The notes: a model not told the origin generated them from the letters alone. A stretch of 64,000 nt of DNA from Aquilaria yunnanensis (GCA_039654915.1 CM077600.1:34171992-34235991), one strand, 5' to 3'; positions 47,101 to 59,113 are shown, numbered from the stretch's first letter. Translations and numbers: made by a program.

Positions 47101-50100
47101 TTTCAACATTACCAAGGACAAATATGATCGAGCCAAGTACCAGTGCCAGTCGTGTGGGTCAAGCAGTGTCTATGACATCTAGTGCCATGATTTCTTCTGG
47201 TCCCAGCATTGAGGTTGTACCCTTAGCTAACAAGCCAGTTGCAGAAAACAAAGCATTGGTTTACGCTGAAGCTGTGAGGAATCTGAATAATGCAAGAGAA
47301 AGAGGCTTACCTTTCAAAGTAAGGGCAATAAACTCTTAATTCTGCTGAGCGTGATCTTAAACTACCTATACAAGTCTTTTAATGAACTAACCAAAAGATC
47401 TACTGCTGTCTATAAATCATGGATGTATACTTAGAAATATGCATGCACTCTAGTAAATATGCTTGCCACTGGAATGGTGGTGTTAGGGTTTTAAGCACTC
47501 AGCAGTAGTGCTTCTCAGATAATATTTGATCACTGATGATTGTTGCAACTTGCGTGTATTTGTAGCCTGCTTCATCTTTCAAAAGTGCCTATGAGAATAT
47601 AGGCCTCGATAGTTCTGGTGGCAAGTCGGTGAACACACAGAAAATGTGGCATCTTATTCAGGTACTTTTTGTGTGTTTATTGTTGTCTGTTGGCCATAAA
47701 CTGTTGTCAATAAGCTTACTTTGGCAGGCATTGGTGGGTGAGGATTTAGTGAAGCAACAGAATGTTTCAAGAAAGATTTCACTAGTAATTGGTGCAAGGC
47801 GGCACCTTGAATGGGGACATGAGAAATATATCATGGACACTATAAAAAATCATCCTGCACAAGTAATAATGGCCTATTTAGTTATCTTATTTCTTTACTA
47901 ATTTAATAGTGACCGTCCAACTGCTGCTGTTGCTTCTTCTGTTAATACTTTTGTCCATCTTTGCTTTCTTGCCCGTCTTCAGGCTGCTCTTGGTGGAGAT
48001 ATTGGAAATTTGCAAAGAATTCGTGCCTTCCTTCGGGTATGTTTTGCCATTTGATTTGTAACTACCTTTTTTTTTTTTATCTGTTCGTTTTGAAGTTTCT
48101 GCTCCAGTAGTGGTTTACTTTTCTTTGAGCTGGTTGACCTTCATGTTTCTGCACAGATTCGTTTGAGAGATTATGGAGTTCTGGATTTTGATGCTGGTGA
48201 TGTCCGTCGACAACCCCCCATTGATACCACTTGGCAGCAGGTTCTTGCTATCCTAATTTATAGTTCCTTCACGTGAAAACATTTTTGTGAAATGAAATAT
48301 TTCATGCCCTTAAGTTTCAGTGATTCATCAGATTGTGTTGCAATTGAACTCAAAGCTGTGATTGTAGCCCAAAACAGTGTCAATTTTGCATGAACAAATT
48401 ATAGAATGTGATCGCAGCAAGTATAATTATTTTGTTACAGCAGGAATTTTACATGGTTCTGTTCCAGTCAGTGTAGGTTTACATATTAGCACTTAGACTG
48501 TAGGATTTGGTTATAAAATAAGATATTATTTTTACATGCAAGGAAGGTTTCATTTTCTGGATTTAGAGAACCCGCCCTTCCCTTGTAAAATACGTCGGTT
48601 TTGTTTCAGTCAGAGTTGGTTTTCCATTTTTCTGCAACTCCACTTCATCTGAGAACCCCAATGCATTTTCTTTTTGTACTGTAGATATATTTTTGCTTGA
48701 GAACGGGGTATTATGATGAAGCAAGGAGTGTTACCTTACAGTCTCGGGCTGCGAACCAGTTTGCTCCTCTGGTATGTGGACCATTTCTCAATCAATTATT
48801 TGCCTTAAAGGATCAAAACTCCCAATGACTTCCAATTTGACAGTTGACAGAATGGATCGACAGTGGAGGTATGGTGTCTGTAGAAACTGCTGTTTCTGCT
48901 GCAGAAGAATGTGAAAAATTGCTAAGAATGGGTGATCGAATGGGTCGAGCTGCATATGACAAGAAAAAGTTGTTACTATATGCTATCATATCTGGTTCGC
49001 GGAGGCAAATTGATCGTCTACTCAGAGATCTACCATCACTTTTCAACACCATAGAGGATTTCTTATGGTTCAAATTGTCAGCTGTACGAGATGTTTCTGG
49101 TAAAACCTCATCTGTCGTCCTGAGTGAGGGATTTGTACCGTACAGTTTGGATGATTTGCAGGCTTACCTGAACAAATTTGAGCCATCATATTATACAAAA
49201 AATGGCAAAGATCCTCTAGTATACCCATATGTCTTGCTCTTAAGTCTTCAGTTGCTTCCAGCCATTTTGCACTTATCTAAAGAAGCTGGAAGTGAAGGGT
49301 ATAACATTGATGTTGTGCATATAGCAATTGTACTGACAGACTATGGAGTACTTTCAGAAAGTACTGCAAGTGGTCCAAAATTGGGTGTGATGGATGCAAA
49401 TGCAGAAGCGTCCAGCATAATTAGGCAGTATGGGTCTATGTATCTGCGGCTTGGTAACCTTCAGATGGCATTAGAATATTATGCACAAGCTGCAGCAGCA
49501 GTGGGTGGGGGACAGTTGTCTTGGTCTGGGAGAAATAGCATAGATCAGCGAAGGCAGAGGAACCTGATGTTAAGGCAACTCCTTACTGAGCTGTTGTTAC
49601 GTGATGGTGGGATTAATCTTTTACTTGGCTCAAGAGGTTCTGGTGAGGAAGGTGAATTGGGACGTTTTATCACTGATAGTAAAGCTAGGCAACAATTTCT
49701 ACTTGACTCTGCTTTCCAATGTCAGGAAGCTGGCTTGTATGACAAAGTAATTTCTTTCCTCCAACCCTTTCCCTCCTAAACTTGTTTTTTTTGGTACATC
49801 TAAAAGAGTTTTATCGAATGAATCTGCACATTCACTGTTTAGTTCCAAATTTATTCGCTGACCTGATTGCTTACATAACCTGCATACATGGCATTTCCTA
49901 ATGACACTAGAATAATTTCTTTCTTGATATTCAGTCTATAGAAATTCAGAAGAGAATTGGGGCATTCTCAATGGCATTGGATACAATAAATAAGTGCCTT
50001 TCTGAAGCAATCTGTGCACTGTCTCGAGGTAGATTGGATGGTGAAAGTCGGACTGCTAGCCTAATTCATGCTGGCAATGAGATTCTGGAAAATTACAAGT

Positions 50101-51236
50101 ATTATCCTGAAGTCAGGTGGCTCTTCGCTTTATATATTCCCTTTGTTACCATTAACCTATCACAAGTATTTTATGCTGTTCCTGTATTATCAAGAATGCT
50201 TGCTCTAGGAAATTTTGTTGTAGTATGTTAAGAAATCTGCATGTTCTTTTTTTGCCAAATTGCTTTATTTATGATAAGTTGTTCGCCTTAGAATGGGAAT
50301 TGTTTTGAGTCTAAAGTTAAATTTGGACAATTGTCTTATCCATTTTGGGATTTGTCTTCTGAATGGAATCTGTTGCATCTTCTGGAGCTAGTATCTGAAG
50401 AATGAGACTTGGCTTCTATTGATGTATGTTTTTCCTGTTCCAAAATGAGACATGGTGGTGTGAATGCTATTTTACTGGGCAAGCTGCCACTGATAATTAG
50501 ATTTGTTGCTCAAACCAGAGGTATGGATGACAAATGTGTTTGAAATGCCAAGTCGAATGAAAACATTATTGCGATTGGCTGATTTGAACTATCTTAGCTG
50601 ACAACGAGATCCCCTCCCCCCCTGTTCTCCCAATTTCTTCGTTTTTTTTTTTTTTTAATATACGTTTGTTGTTACCATTTCATTATTTCTGACAATTTTA
50701 AACCCCGTTGGATATGTTGATATGCAGTTTACAAGAGGGGGAGCGAGTTCTAGAGCAACAAACTGTACTGAGACAGCTGGAGGCAATCTTGTCTATTCAT
50801 AAGCTGTCTAGACAAGGCAATTATCTTGATGCTTTAAGGGAGCTTGCCAAGCTTCCATTCCTTTTATTAGATCCAAGGGCACCGGATATTGCTTCTGATG
50901 TGTTTCAGAGTTTGTCTCCTCATGTTCAAGCTTGCTTACCAGACCTTCTAAAAGTTGCTCTGACATGCCTGGATAATGTGGCTGATACTGATGGATCGCT
51001 TCGAGCCATGAGAGCAAAGGTATGCTGTGTCATTAGCTATGGTATATGTTACATTGTTGTCACTCCTGGAGCATGATGCAAGTTTACTCTGTAAGCACCA
51101 TTTGTTTTTGGTCCTTACAGCTTGAAATTTTAATGATGGGAATGTTTGGAATTTGCAGATAGCCAGATTTCTGGCAAACAATGTGCATCAAAACTGGCCT
51201 CGTGATTTATACGAAAGAGTTGCCCGAAGCATATGA
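44117..51236 (+). CDS. NUP93: Nuclear pore protein NUP93
   Basis: NUP93 is a scaffold nucleoporin of the inner ring, linking it to channel and membrane nucleoporins. Fifteen exons join in frame: 44117-44218, 44745-44836, 45144-45210, 45819-45878, 46460-46549, 47052-47318, 47566-47661, 47728-47862, 47983-48036, 48157-48240, 48685-48771, 48844-49746, 49935-50116, 50728-51019 and 51159-51236. The product is 862 aa, close to the known plant length. The N-terminus is a helical, linker-binding region (DMSGWTNLLHTSTKLLEQA). The body is the all-helical Nic96 domain with blocks conserved in plant NUP93, for example DFLWFKLSAVRD, KFEPSYYTKNGKDPLVYPYV and LSWSGRNSIDQRRQRNLML. It ends NWPRDLYERVARSI. Exon 12 alone encodes 301 residues. 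All key blocks are intact, so it is probably functional. It is convergent with the UGT gene. Confidence 0.95.
45498..45750. repeat. Tandem duplication of about 160 bp in intron 3 of NUP93
   Basis: GCATATGGTTTGAGGAATTA...GAACATGCTTTATAG (about 45500-45590) recurs at about 45660-45748 with scattered differences. The repeat is intronic and has no visible coding effect. Confidence 0.75.
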
Positions 51237-51668
51237 AACAATAGCCCGTTAGAAGCTTGAGGTTGCCCTTTGTCTAATAACTCTGTTTGAAGTATTTAGA
51301 GGTAAATGGTAAAATTGAGGAGTGACGGGAAGAGTCAGAAACTTAGTTCATTGGAATGTCTCAGCTTGATGTTAGCGAAGTTGAAGAAATGGAAAATTAG
51401 ATTACAATGGTTTCTTCCTATAATGTCCCAATTTCATGAGCTCCAGTTTGTATAATTTTAGCCGACCTGTGTTTATATCTGTATGCAATTTTTCATCAGT
51501 CTACACATTTTGAGTATGGACGCTGAGGAAGTGCTTTGTACCGCTTTAAAAAGGATTTAACTTTTTTTTTTTTTTAATTATGAGCGGAATGGAAACATCA
51601 GAGCAAAGGCCATGCCAATTCCATGTGAAAAAAAAAAAAAAGGTGCGGTTGTGGGAAGGGCCAGATTC
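51237..51668. other. Convergent spacer between NUP93 and the UGT gene
   Basis: It contains 3' UTR sequence for both genes. A T-run near 51562 and an A-run near 51630 are the only marked features. Confidence 0.5.
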
Positions 51669-53120
51669 CTATCTCCATTGTTCAGCTCTGTTCCTGATGA
51701 TTTGATCATTTTCCTTTCTTTTGATATGAGCAATAAAAGATTCCAACTCCATTCTAGAAACGCCACCCTCATCAGCTCCTTGGCTGATTACTCTTCCCAA
51801 TTCCTCTGCCCTTTTCATCAGACATTCCCCTTGTGTTGATCCCATCAGTTTAATTACAGCTTCCTTAATTACAGAAGCCTTCACAATTTCTCCTCTTCGG
51901 TTCCAGTCTCTTACAAGCAGACCAACCCTGAGAACATCTGTCATCAGCATAGCATTTCTCGGTTGGTCGGAGTGCATCGGCCATGCGGCAACCGGGACTC
52001 CTGCACTGATACTCTCCAAACATGAATTCCACCCGCAGTGCGTCATGAAGCCTCCGATGGCGTTGTGACCCAGGATCTCCATTTGCGGTGCCCAGTCTCT
52101 CTCCACTATTCCCAGTCCTCCCACTCTATCCTCAAACCCTTCCAGCAAGCCACCTCTCCTAGTTTCCTTCATTGAGGTATCTCCTTTGTCTGCTTCTCTC
52201 AACACCCACAAGAATCTCGTCTTGCTTTCTTCCAACCCTCTCGCGATCTCATCAATCTGCTTCTCTGACAAGGAAGTTAAGGTTCCAAAAGACACGAGAA
52301 TGACTGATTTTGGCGGCTGTTCGTCCAGCCATTTCAAACACTTGTGTTTGGGTTGCTTGCTATTCTTCCATTTGTCCCTGTTCCCAGCAGAGTCGGTGTA
52401 CTCAACCTGCAAGTGCAAGGGCCCGATCGCCCACTGCTTACCGTGATCGCCTATTCGCTTCCCAAGATCAAGGTAAGTCCCTTCGATCAATCTAGAGGTG
52501 TTCCAAATATCTCCGGACCTCGATTTCAAGAAACGGAGCTGAAACTCAATGAACTCTAAGATGTCGCTGGTGAAGCAACCTTCCGTAGTTGGAAGTCCCC
52601 CGTTTGGAAGCTGGACCCCCGTTTCAAAAGGCTTTCCCCTGGCCTCCCACCTAGAGAAGAAGGAGGTGAAGGAAGAGATGGCCCTGAATACGTAGGTCTC
52701 TGCATTGCCGATGGCAGCGGCGTCCTGGACGACGTAGCTCATCAAGGAATCGAAAATGAGGACGAGGCGCTCGGCCTCGGAGCAGAGCTGGCGGAAGAGG
52801 TGGAAGACGGGTTCCCGGAGGTGCATGGAGGCTTTGAATGAGGGGTTGAGGTGTGAGGGAAAGTTGTGGCCGGAGTCGGGGTCGGGGTCGGGTGCGGAGA
52901 AAGGAGGGAGAGGGAAATCGTGGAAATGGATTTGATGGCCGTAAAAGGAGGCGGCGCGGAGGCGGACCTGGTGGTTATGGAGGGCGGAGCCGGCGTAGTG
53001 GACGGGGATGTTGTAGGAGGAGAGGAGGCAGGAGAGTTGGAGGAGCTGGTTCATATGGCTTTGGGCCGGGAAAGGAACCATTACCACCAACACTGGAACT
53101 TTGCCGTCGGTCGTGGTCAT
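51669..53120 (-). CDS. UDP-glycosyltransferase, zeatin O-glucosyltransferase-like
   Basis: Members of this group transfer sugar from UDP-sugar to hydroxyls of small molecules. The closest named relatives O-glucosylate zeatin, a reversible cytokinin storage step in the cytosol. The gene is a single 483-codon frame, as is common for UGTs. The catalytic His22 is in PFPAQSHMNQLLQL, and a likely partner Asp124 is in LIFDSLMSYV. The 44-residue PSPG donor-binding box runs from Trp343 to Gln386 (DWAPQ...HCGWNS...HSDQ), and Gln at its last position usually goes with UDP-glucose. The sequence after the SFIAHI block is about 20 residues longer than I expect for the group. The acceptor cannot be read from sequence; cis-zeatin, abscisate or another hydroxylated compound are alternatives. 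Confidence 0.9.
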   Translation of the reverse strand: MTTTDGKVPVLVVMVPFPAQSHMNQLLQLSCLLSSYNIPVHYAGSALHNHQVRLRAASFYGHQIHFHDFPLPPFSAPDPDPDSGHNFPSHLNPSFKASMHLREPVFHLFRQLCSEAERLVLIFDSLMSYVVQDAAAIGNAETYVFRAISSFTSFFSRWEARGKPFETGVQLPNGGLPTTEGCFTSDILEFIEFQLRFLKSRSGDIWNTSRLIEGTYLDLGKRIGDHGKQWAIGPLHLQVEYTDSAGNRDKWKNSKQPKHKCLKWLDEQPPKSVILVSFGTLTSLSEKQIDEIARGLEESKTRFLWVLREADKGDTSMKETRRGGLLEGFEDRVGGLGIVERDWAPQMEILGHNAIGGFMTHCGWNSCLESISAGVPVAAWPMHSDQPRNAMLMTDVLRVGLLVRDWNRRGEIVKASVIKEAVIKLMGSTQGECLMKRAEELGRVISQGADEGGVSRMELESFIAHIKRKENDQIIRNRAEQWR

Positions 53121-53802
53121 TTTAGGGTTTTAGAGAGCAGGAAGGAAGGATTGGAGGGACAGATTTCAATAGCTGTTTGGGGTTGAACGTGCCGTGGGGT
53201 GGGACACTGGGACTTGGACTAATTATAAATCATAAACCAGTTTTGTGTTTATAATTTTAACACACTGGGATTGTAGATGCATGTTTGACACGGCTTTCTT
53301 CTTCCTTCTTCAAAAACTTCATGCTAGCTCTAGATTCGACTCACTAATAATATTAGATAATAAGCGGACTATTTCCCAATTTAAACTGCTAGCAACGTCG
53401 TATATGACTAAACTAGGGTATGATTTGTTCATTATTGCGATCGGACAAAGTGGCAAATTTCTTCAATAATTAATGCTTCGAATTACACATGCTAACATAA
53501 TACTTATATTTATTTGAGTCTCAACGTAATTTTGATGAGTTAATTAACTGTCAAGACCTCAATTGGGATAAGTGAATGGTCCCGAAATTTAGATGAAGTC
53601 ATCCTCAGATCTTAGTGCTCTGAAAATGTGAAAGACAGATGCAGTTCAGTATTGTTTCATGGAGTTTCATAGGGAAATGGAATGAGATTGGATTTGGGGT
53701 CTGGTTTTTGTTTCTCATACAGCTAGGCCTAGGCTAGCTCCTTAAGGGAACCAGCTGCTCCGCTCTGTTTGCCTGACATGAAAGCAAGTTACTAAAAATC
53801 GT

Positions 53803-54445
53803 TACCGTAAGGTATACCGCACTAAAAAATTTTAAAGTATATTTTATGATATATTGTGTTACATATCATTATCATTTTTTTTAAAAAAAATAAAATATTA
53901 TTTTAATATGACATAAATTTAATATTTTTTTTACATATTTTATATGTATTATAATTTTTCTCATTATAATTTGTCAAATATAAATAAATTATACATGGTA
54001 GAAGATTTTTTTAATACAAAAAATATAAAAATGTTATATATAGATTAATATAAGAGAAAAAATAATACTTTAATAATATCAATACATTTTCTAATACCAT
54101 ATTGACTTCCTAGGTGACTCAAAGTAACCATTAAATTTTTATGTTAATTAAAAAAAGTAGCCAAAAGAATAAAATTAAATATTTATTTTATGATATGTGT
54201 ATTAATTATATTTTAAGGTTTTATATATTTATGATATTTTTTTATGTAAAATGACAAAAAAAAAATATCTCACACACATCCACGAAAAATAAATTACCAC
54301 AATATATATCTCACGGTATTTGTGGTATATCGTGATTGTTTGACAAAATATATATAAAAAGTGAGCGGTATACAAAATATTACAGTATACCTCGCGATAA
54401 AATGATAAAATATAAAAATATTTGTACTGCATGTGATTTAATTTC
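53803..54445. mobile_element. AT-rich non-autonomous element, copy 1
   Basis: It starts near GTTACCGTAAGGTATACCGC and ends near GATTTAATTTCATG. It shares a long colinear series of words with 55486-56212, such as ACATAAATTTAAT, CATTTTATATGTATT, AATTTTTCTCAT and GTATTAATTATATTTTA. GGTATACC-like motifs near both ends suggest inverted termini. The class is not clear. Confidence 0.65.
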
Positions 54446-55485
54446 ATGTTTGAAAGTAAGGCAAATGTTAGATTATTTATCAATATTTAATTTAAATTGT
54501 TTATCAATAGTTAATAATCTCTTTTTTCCAAAAAAAAAAAAGAATGTAAAATATTTTATTTTAGGTCACATCAAAATTTCACAATATTTTCATATTTAAT
54601 GGATCGTTTTACCATATTACATTTCAAACTTTAATTTTAGTATCCATTTTTTTTATTTGAATGGTAAAAGTGAAATCAAAACTCAAATGTTTCATCTACA
54701 ACAAAGCGAAAAGTGTATGACATTTTGTGAAGGAAGAGATTGTGAAACATCTAATACTTGTATATGTAGCATTATTTTTTTCCTCAAAATAAAAAACAAG
54801 AAAAGAGGAAGAAGAAGACGAAGAAGAAATCGCTCTCATTTTCCACTGGAGAATCTATGCTAGGGCGGTGTTTAATTTGTCATTGCTGATGCTGGAAATT
54901 TGGTAAAATAAAAAGGTTGCATCAAGTACTCATGTTTGACTAAAGATAAATTAGGACAAGGTCAGATCTGTCGGATGATGTCTTCTTGTCTCCAGAGTTT
55001 TGCCTGTATGAATTGAATCTGGCAGGTACCCGAGCCCACCCGTGATTTTGCTTGTTTATCAAAGAGAACTACTTAAGGTTATAGCAGAATTCTGGAATAT
55101 TGCCAAGCGTATATTGTCATCTAGTGTACGACGAGGTCACGAGAGTATATTCTACACTGGCTGGCTGTATAATATTATATCACATAGTATAATATTTTGA
55201 TATTCAGAATTATCATAATATATAATAGAGGTAGAGGAGAAGTTATACTATACTACCCACAATTCTATCTAAAGTTACCTCACTCCTGGATTGATTATTT
55301 GAAACAAAGAAATCCCGAAAAACAAGTAAATACATATTTTAACCTACACACTCAAATACTACAAGCAGCGGGGTGTTATTTGGGCCCAATAAAAGAATCC
55401 ATTTCGGGTGCGCCACAATATGAGGAAGGAAGTTTCTTTAGCCTACTTAAAGATATATTTACTAAGTATAAGGTGTTAAATATTA

Positions 55486-56212
55486 TTACCGTTAGGCATA
55501 CTAAACCTCAAAATTTTAAAGTATATTGCATGGTATATTATATTGCATACTGTTACCGTTTTCATAAAAAAATAAATGTTAGAATATTATTTTAAGATAA
55601 CATAAATTTAATAATTTTTCTTACACATTTTATATGTATTCTAATTTTTCTCATCATAATTTGTTAAATATAAATAAAATATATATGATAGAAGATATTT
55701 TTTTAATACAAAAAATATAAAAAAATGTTTTATATATATAGAACAAAATAAATAATACTTATAAAAAAACTAATTTATTGATATAAGAGAAAAAAATAAT
55801 ATTTTAATAATAACAACACATTTTCTAATATCACATTGAGTTTCTAGGTGGTTCAAAGTAACCATTAAATTTCTATGTTAACTAAGAAAAATAACCAAAA
55901 AAATAAAATTAAATATTTATTTAATGATATGTGTATTAATTATATTTTAATATTTTATATATTTATGATATTTTGATGTAAAATAACAAAAAAAATATTT
56001 CACACACATCTACAAAAAATAAAATATCACGATATATATTTCTTAGTATTTACAGTATACTGCTGTTTTTAAACAAAATGTACACAAAAAATAAGCGGTA
56101 TGTAAAATAACGTGATATACCATGCAATAAAATAATAAAATATAAAAATATTTATACCGCATACCTAAATGATGTAATATGTAATATACTGTGATATTTA
56201 ATTTCATGCCTA
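55486..56212. mobile_element. AT-rich non-autonomous element, copy 2
   Basis: This is a second copy of the element at 53803-54445, in the same orientation and somewhat longer. It starts near ATTACCGTTAGGCATACTAA and ends near GATATTTAATTTCATG. Extra sequence near the middle (about 55730-55790) and near the right end (about 56150-56195) accounts for most of the length difference. Confidence 0.65.
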
Positions 56213-56299
56213 CGCCGTACAGAAACCAAAAACCCTCAAGATAGTCTCCAAACCTTAGGTGGGGTGGCAAGACTTTTGGCTTGCTAGATCCACAGCTCC

Positions 56300-57640
56300 G
56301 GTTTGAGACACTACTCTTGTTTCTTAACTTTTAAAAGCTACTACTGTAAAGGATTGATGAAATTGCCAAAGTCAATCTTGGATGACCCCAACGCAATAAT
56401 TACTTCATCTACGAATCTATTCCAGAGACCAATAAAAAGATGCATATGGTGGCAAGCAACCCTCCCCGGGAAAGAGGGCCATGCTGGAATTAGAGAAATG
56501 AAGACACTAAAAGCCAATTCGTTTTAATTTAATTTAATTAATTAATTTTAATTTTAATTTATATATATTTTTTATTTAAAATTAATTTTATTTGAAAGCT
56601 AATATTACATAGATATAATAGTCCATTTAAAAGTAAATTTTTATGATGTTGTTAAATTTTTATAAATTATTTTAATACCTTAAATTAAAAAAATTTATAA
56701 AAAATTTATAATATTATAAAAATTATATTTTCAATAGATTATTACAGTTACATAATATTATCTTTTAATTAAAATTAATTTCAAATAAAAAAATTTAAGA
56801 ATAAATATAAGTTATTTTAAAATTAATTGATTTAGATTAAAGCGAATTGGGTGTAAATAAAAGCTTTGGATGTGCAAGGCAGGATGGGAAATATAATGAA
56901 TCAGGATGCCAAAATCTGGCAACAGTATGCATCCTTGCCAAATATGGGGAAAATCCTAGCAAGAGTCAAGCTTCACCTTTTTGGAAAAGTCTAAGAAGCA
57001 CTAAAAATCTGACCCAAAGGGAAAGTAAATGGATGATAGGAAGGGCAACGAAATCAATTTCCGGTTTCATGATTGGTGTAGGGAAAGCTGCCTGAGGGCC
57101 TTAATAAATGCAGGGGAGGAAAGCCTCACTGCCGAAGCAATCAAGAATTGAACCGAGTGGGAGTAGCCAAAATTTTCTTTTGATCTTCCTGCTAATATTA
57201 AGCATAAAATTAGAGGGGTATCTCTACCTACACAAAACAAATCTCGAAGACCGTCTGATACGGGAGCTCTCAAAAGATGGTCCTTGTGACCTGAAGTCAA
57301 CTTATTGGCTTGCTTGCAAAATGGAAACAGGTAATATGGAGGAAGTAAATTTTGAAACATCTGATTGGAATTAGATAAGGAAAATCAACACTTTTTGTAA
57401 AAAAAAAAAAGAAAATTATCTATTTTACGTGGCTTGTGTGGCATGAAAGCATTCCTACCAGGTTTATTCTGAACTGTAGGAGCATTCAACAATCCACACT
57501 TTGTCCCAATTGTAGTGATAATGCTGAAACTGTTGAACACTTCTTAGTACATTGGACTTGGAGCAAACTTATTTTCTTGAGAATTTTGGGATATCTGAGT
57601 CACATCAGGCAGTATGAGAATTGGAAACGTTGATTATGTT
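56300..57640 (+). pseudogene. LINE (non-LTR retrotransposon) reverse-transcriptase tail relic
   Basis: Fragments in several frames resemble the C-terminal part of plant LINE polymerases. They are KLPKSILDD and GIREMKTLNKALD, then AKIWQQYASL (about 56910), then a zinc-binding zf-RVT-like segment, TLCPNCSDNAETVEHFL (about 57500-57545), preceded by WHESIPTRF. Frameshifts and stops occur throughout. The Tourist-like MITE at 56511-56853 sits between IREMKTL and NKALD and splits the open frame. No 5' part of the element is visible. Confidence 0.6.
56511..56853. mobile_element. Tourist-like (PIF/Harbinger) MITE, copy 2, inside the LINE relic
   Basis: The 343-bp element has termini AAGCCAATTCGTTTTAA and ATTAAAGCGAATTGGGTG, flanked by TAA on both sides (56508-56510 and 56854-56856). 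It belongs to the same family as 13583-13926. Both share CCAATTCG ends, AAAGTAAATTTTTA and GATGTTGTTAAATTTTTAT. Confidence 0.85.
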
Positions 57641-57818
57641 AACAGGGTTGAACCAAATGAGCTGGTTGGATGGAGTACCTGCTCCCAACTACCCTCTTGC
57701 TTAACTCTTTTCTTTTGTTGGAAAATCCAAGTGAGTTACTGAAATAGAAAAGTAATTATCAATATCGCTTTTAACAACAATACAATCAAATAACGACCTT
57801 TGAAATGTTCTTCATCGC

Positions 57819-58175
57819 CAGTGGCGGAACCAGGATTTTTGATTCGGGGGGCAAACCCGGAGGAGAAAGACGACGTCGCAGTTAGGTAAAGCTGTAAATT
57901 GGGACTAATTCACACTAATTCAAAGATCAAGGAGCAAATCGTACGAGTTGGAAAAGTTTGAGGACTAATAGTGCATTTAGGCTATGTTAGAATATCCCCT
58001 TAATGTAAAGGGAATAACTACTCACTGGGTCCCTACTTTCTTCAGCGCCTACCTTATTGCCCCTCATCTTTATATTTTTCCACAATATTTGGGGGGACAA
58101 AATGCACACACGATCCTTAACTTTTGACAAAATCATCAAATTACTACACCATATTTATGTTTTTTCAAAATTCCC

Positions 58176-58207
<32 letters not shown>

Positions 58208-58225
58208 AGGGTAGCTACGCCACTG
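57819..58225. mobile_element. hAT-type MITE with perfect 8-bp target duplication
   Basis: The 407-bp element starts CAGTGGCGGAACCAGGATTT and ends GGTAGCTACGCCACTG. TTCATCGC is directly repeated at 57811-57818 and 58226-58233. An 8-bp duplication and CAGTGGCG termini are standard for a hAT non-autonomous family. It contains no gene. A C-run of about 30 lies at 58178-58207. Confidence 0.92.
58178..58207. repeat. Poly-C tract
   Basis: About 30 consecutive C residues inside the hAT MITE. The exact length may be affected by sequencing error. Confidence 0.85.
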
Positions 58226-58819
58226 TTCATCGCTATCACAGAGACAGGGTATTGTCAAACATGTCCCCTTATCTCCTCTTCCTACGCCATTTTCAATGAT
58301 TATAGGCTTGTTTGAACAAGGTTACGTCACATAATTGTATTCTCCACTGACCAGTCTTAACAAAAATTACATCTTTCCCTTCAAGTCCATATATTTTTTT
58401 TCTTTTGTTTGCACCAACCCAGGAGGGGGGGCGCATCTACCAACAAAGGCATGCACAAAAGTACAAACAGCAGAGCGGTTTGTGGGGACGAAAAGCATCA
58501 TATAATTTATTGGGTATTTTATATCCCACCTAACATCTTTATTTTCTGAATAAATACAAATGGAAGATATTACCTTGCTACTAAAAGATCTTCCCATGCC
58601 CGAGGACAATCTCGCTAGCACATGTTAGGAATCCAACAATTGACATTTTTGAGCTACATTTGCTAGAAAGCAAGTTTCCTTCCGATCTGTAATGACCCAG
58701 TACAGGCCGAAAATCAGAATAGATCATAATATTGCAACATATTCAGGCCTCTTGTACCGATCACCATCTATGGAATGAAATAGAACATGATGATGAGTGT
58801 GATGATTCAATATATCTGG

Positions 58820-59113
58820 TTAATGTGTAGATTTGTGCCGGACAAAACTGACACTTAAAGATGACAGGCCAACAATCTCAGGATTTTTGAGTTGATCAAG
58901 TTGTTTCTTGCCACGACGAAGCAAGTACTCAATGTGGAGGAAGTTCTTGCGCTCCACTTCCTTGGAATTGCGGCGAAACTCAGCTGCAACAATCGATTCA
59001 ATTTTTTTACGATCTTCAGCAGGTTTGGATCGAGCTGCTCGTAGGAACCCTCTGTACAAACTAAGAACTTGCTTCTGCATACCAGAAAGCCTGGGTGACT
59101 TAGAAGAAACCAT
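58820..59113 (-). CDS. SDHAF1: Succinate dehydrogenase assembly factor 1 (LYR-motif protein)
   Basis: This mitochondrial matrix LYR protein helps deliver iron-sulphur clusters to the SDH2 subunit of complex II. It is a single 97-codon frame with the LYR motif at residues 19-21 (QVLSLYRGFLRAARSK). An F-containing downstream region follows (VAAEFRRN), then the ERKNFLHIEYLLRRGKKQL segment seen in plant SDHAF1. The start at 59113 gives MVSSKSPRLSGMQKQV, a typical short leader. A later Met (residue 12) is also possible. The length matches the family. There is no sign of damage. The gene is flanked by repeats on its 3' side. Confidence 0.9.
   Translation of the reverse strand: MVSSKSPRLSGMQKQVLSLYRGFLRAARSKPAEDRKKIESIVAAEFRRNSKEVERKNFLHIEYLLRRGKKQLDQLKNPEIVGLSSLSVSFVRHKSTH

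Larger units (their letters stand above)
53121..56299. other. AT-rich repeat-dominated spacer
   Basis: The first 100 bp or so is UGT upstream sequence. Two copies of an AT-rich element lie at about 53803-54445 and 55486-56212. Between them (54450-55480) I see only short frames without recognised domains. Confidence 0.5.

Noticed and set aside
944..53120. AHP plus zeatin O-glucosyltransferase-like UGT read as a cytokinin gene cluster
   Set aside because: The two genes are about 50 kb apart with unrelated genes between them, so nothing in the layout supports co-regulation.
52853..53186. Arg/Gly-rich plus-strand frames over the 5' end of the UGT gene
   Set aside because: They are antisense shadows of the GC-rich UGT coding region and show no family features.
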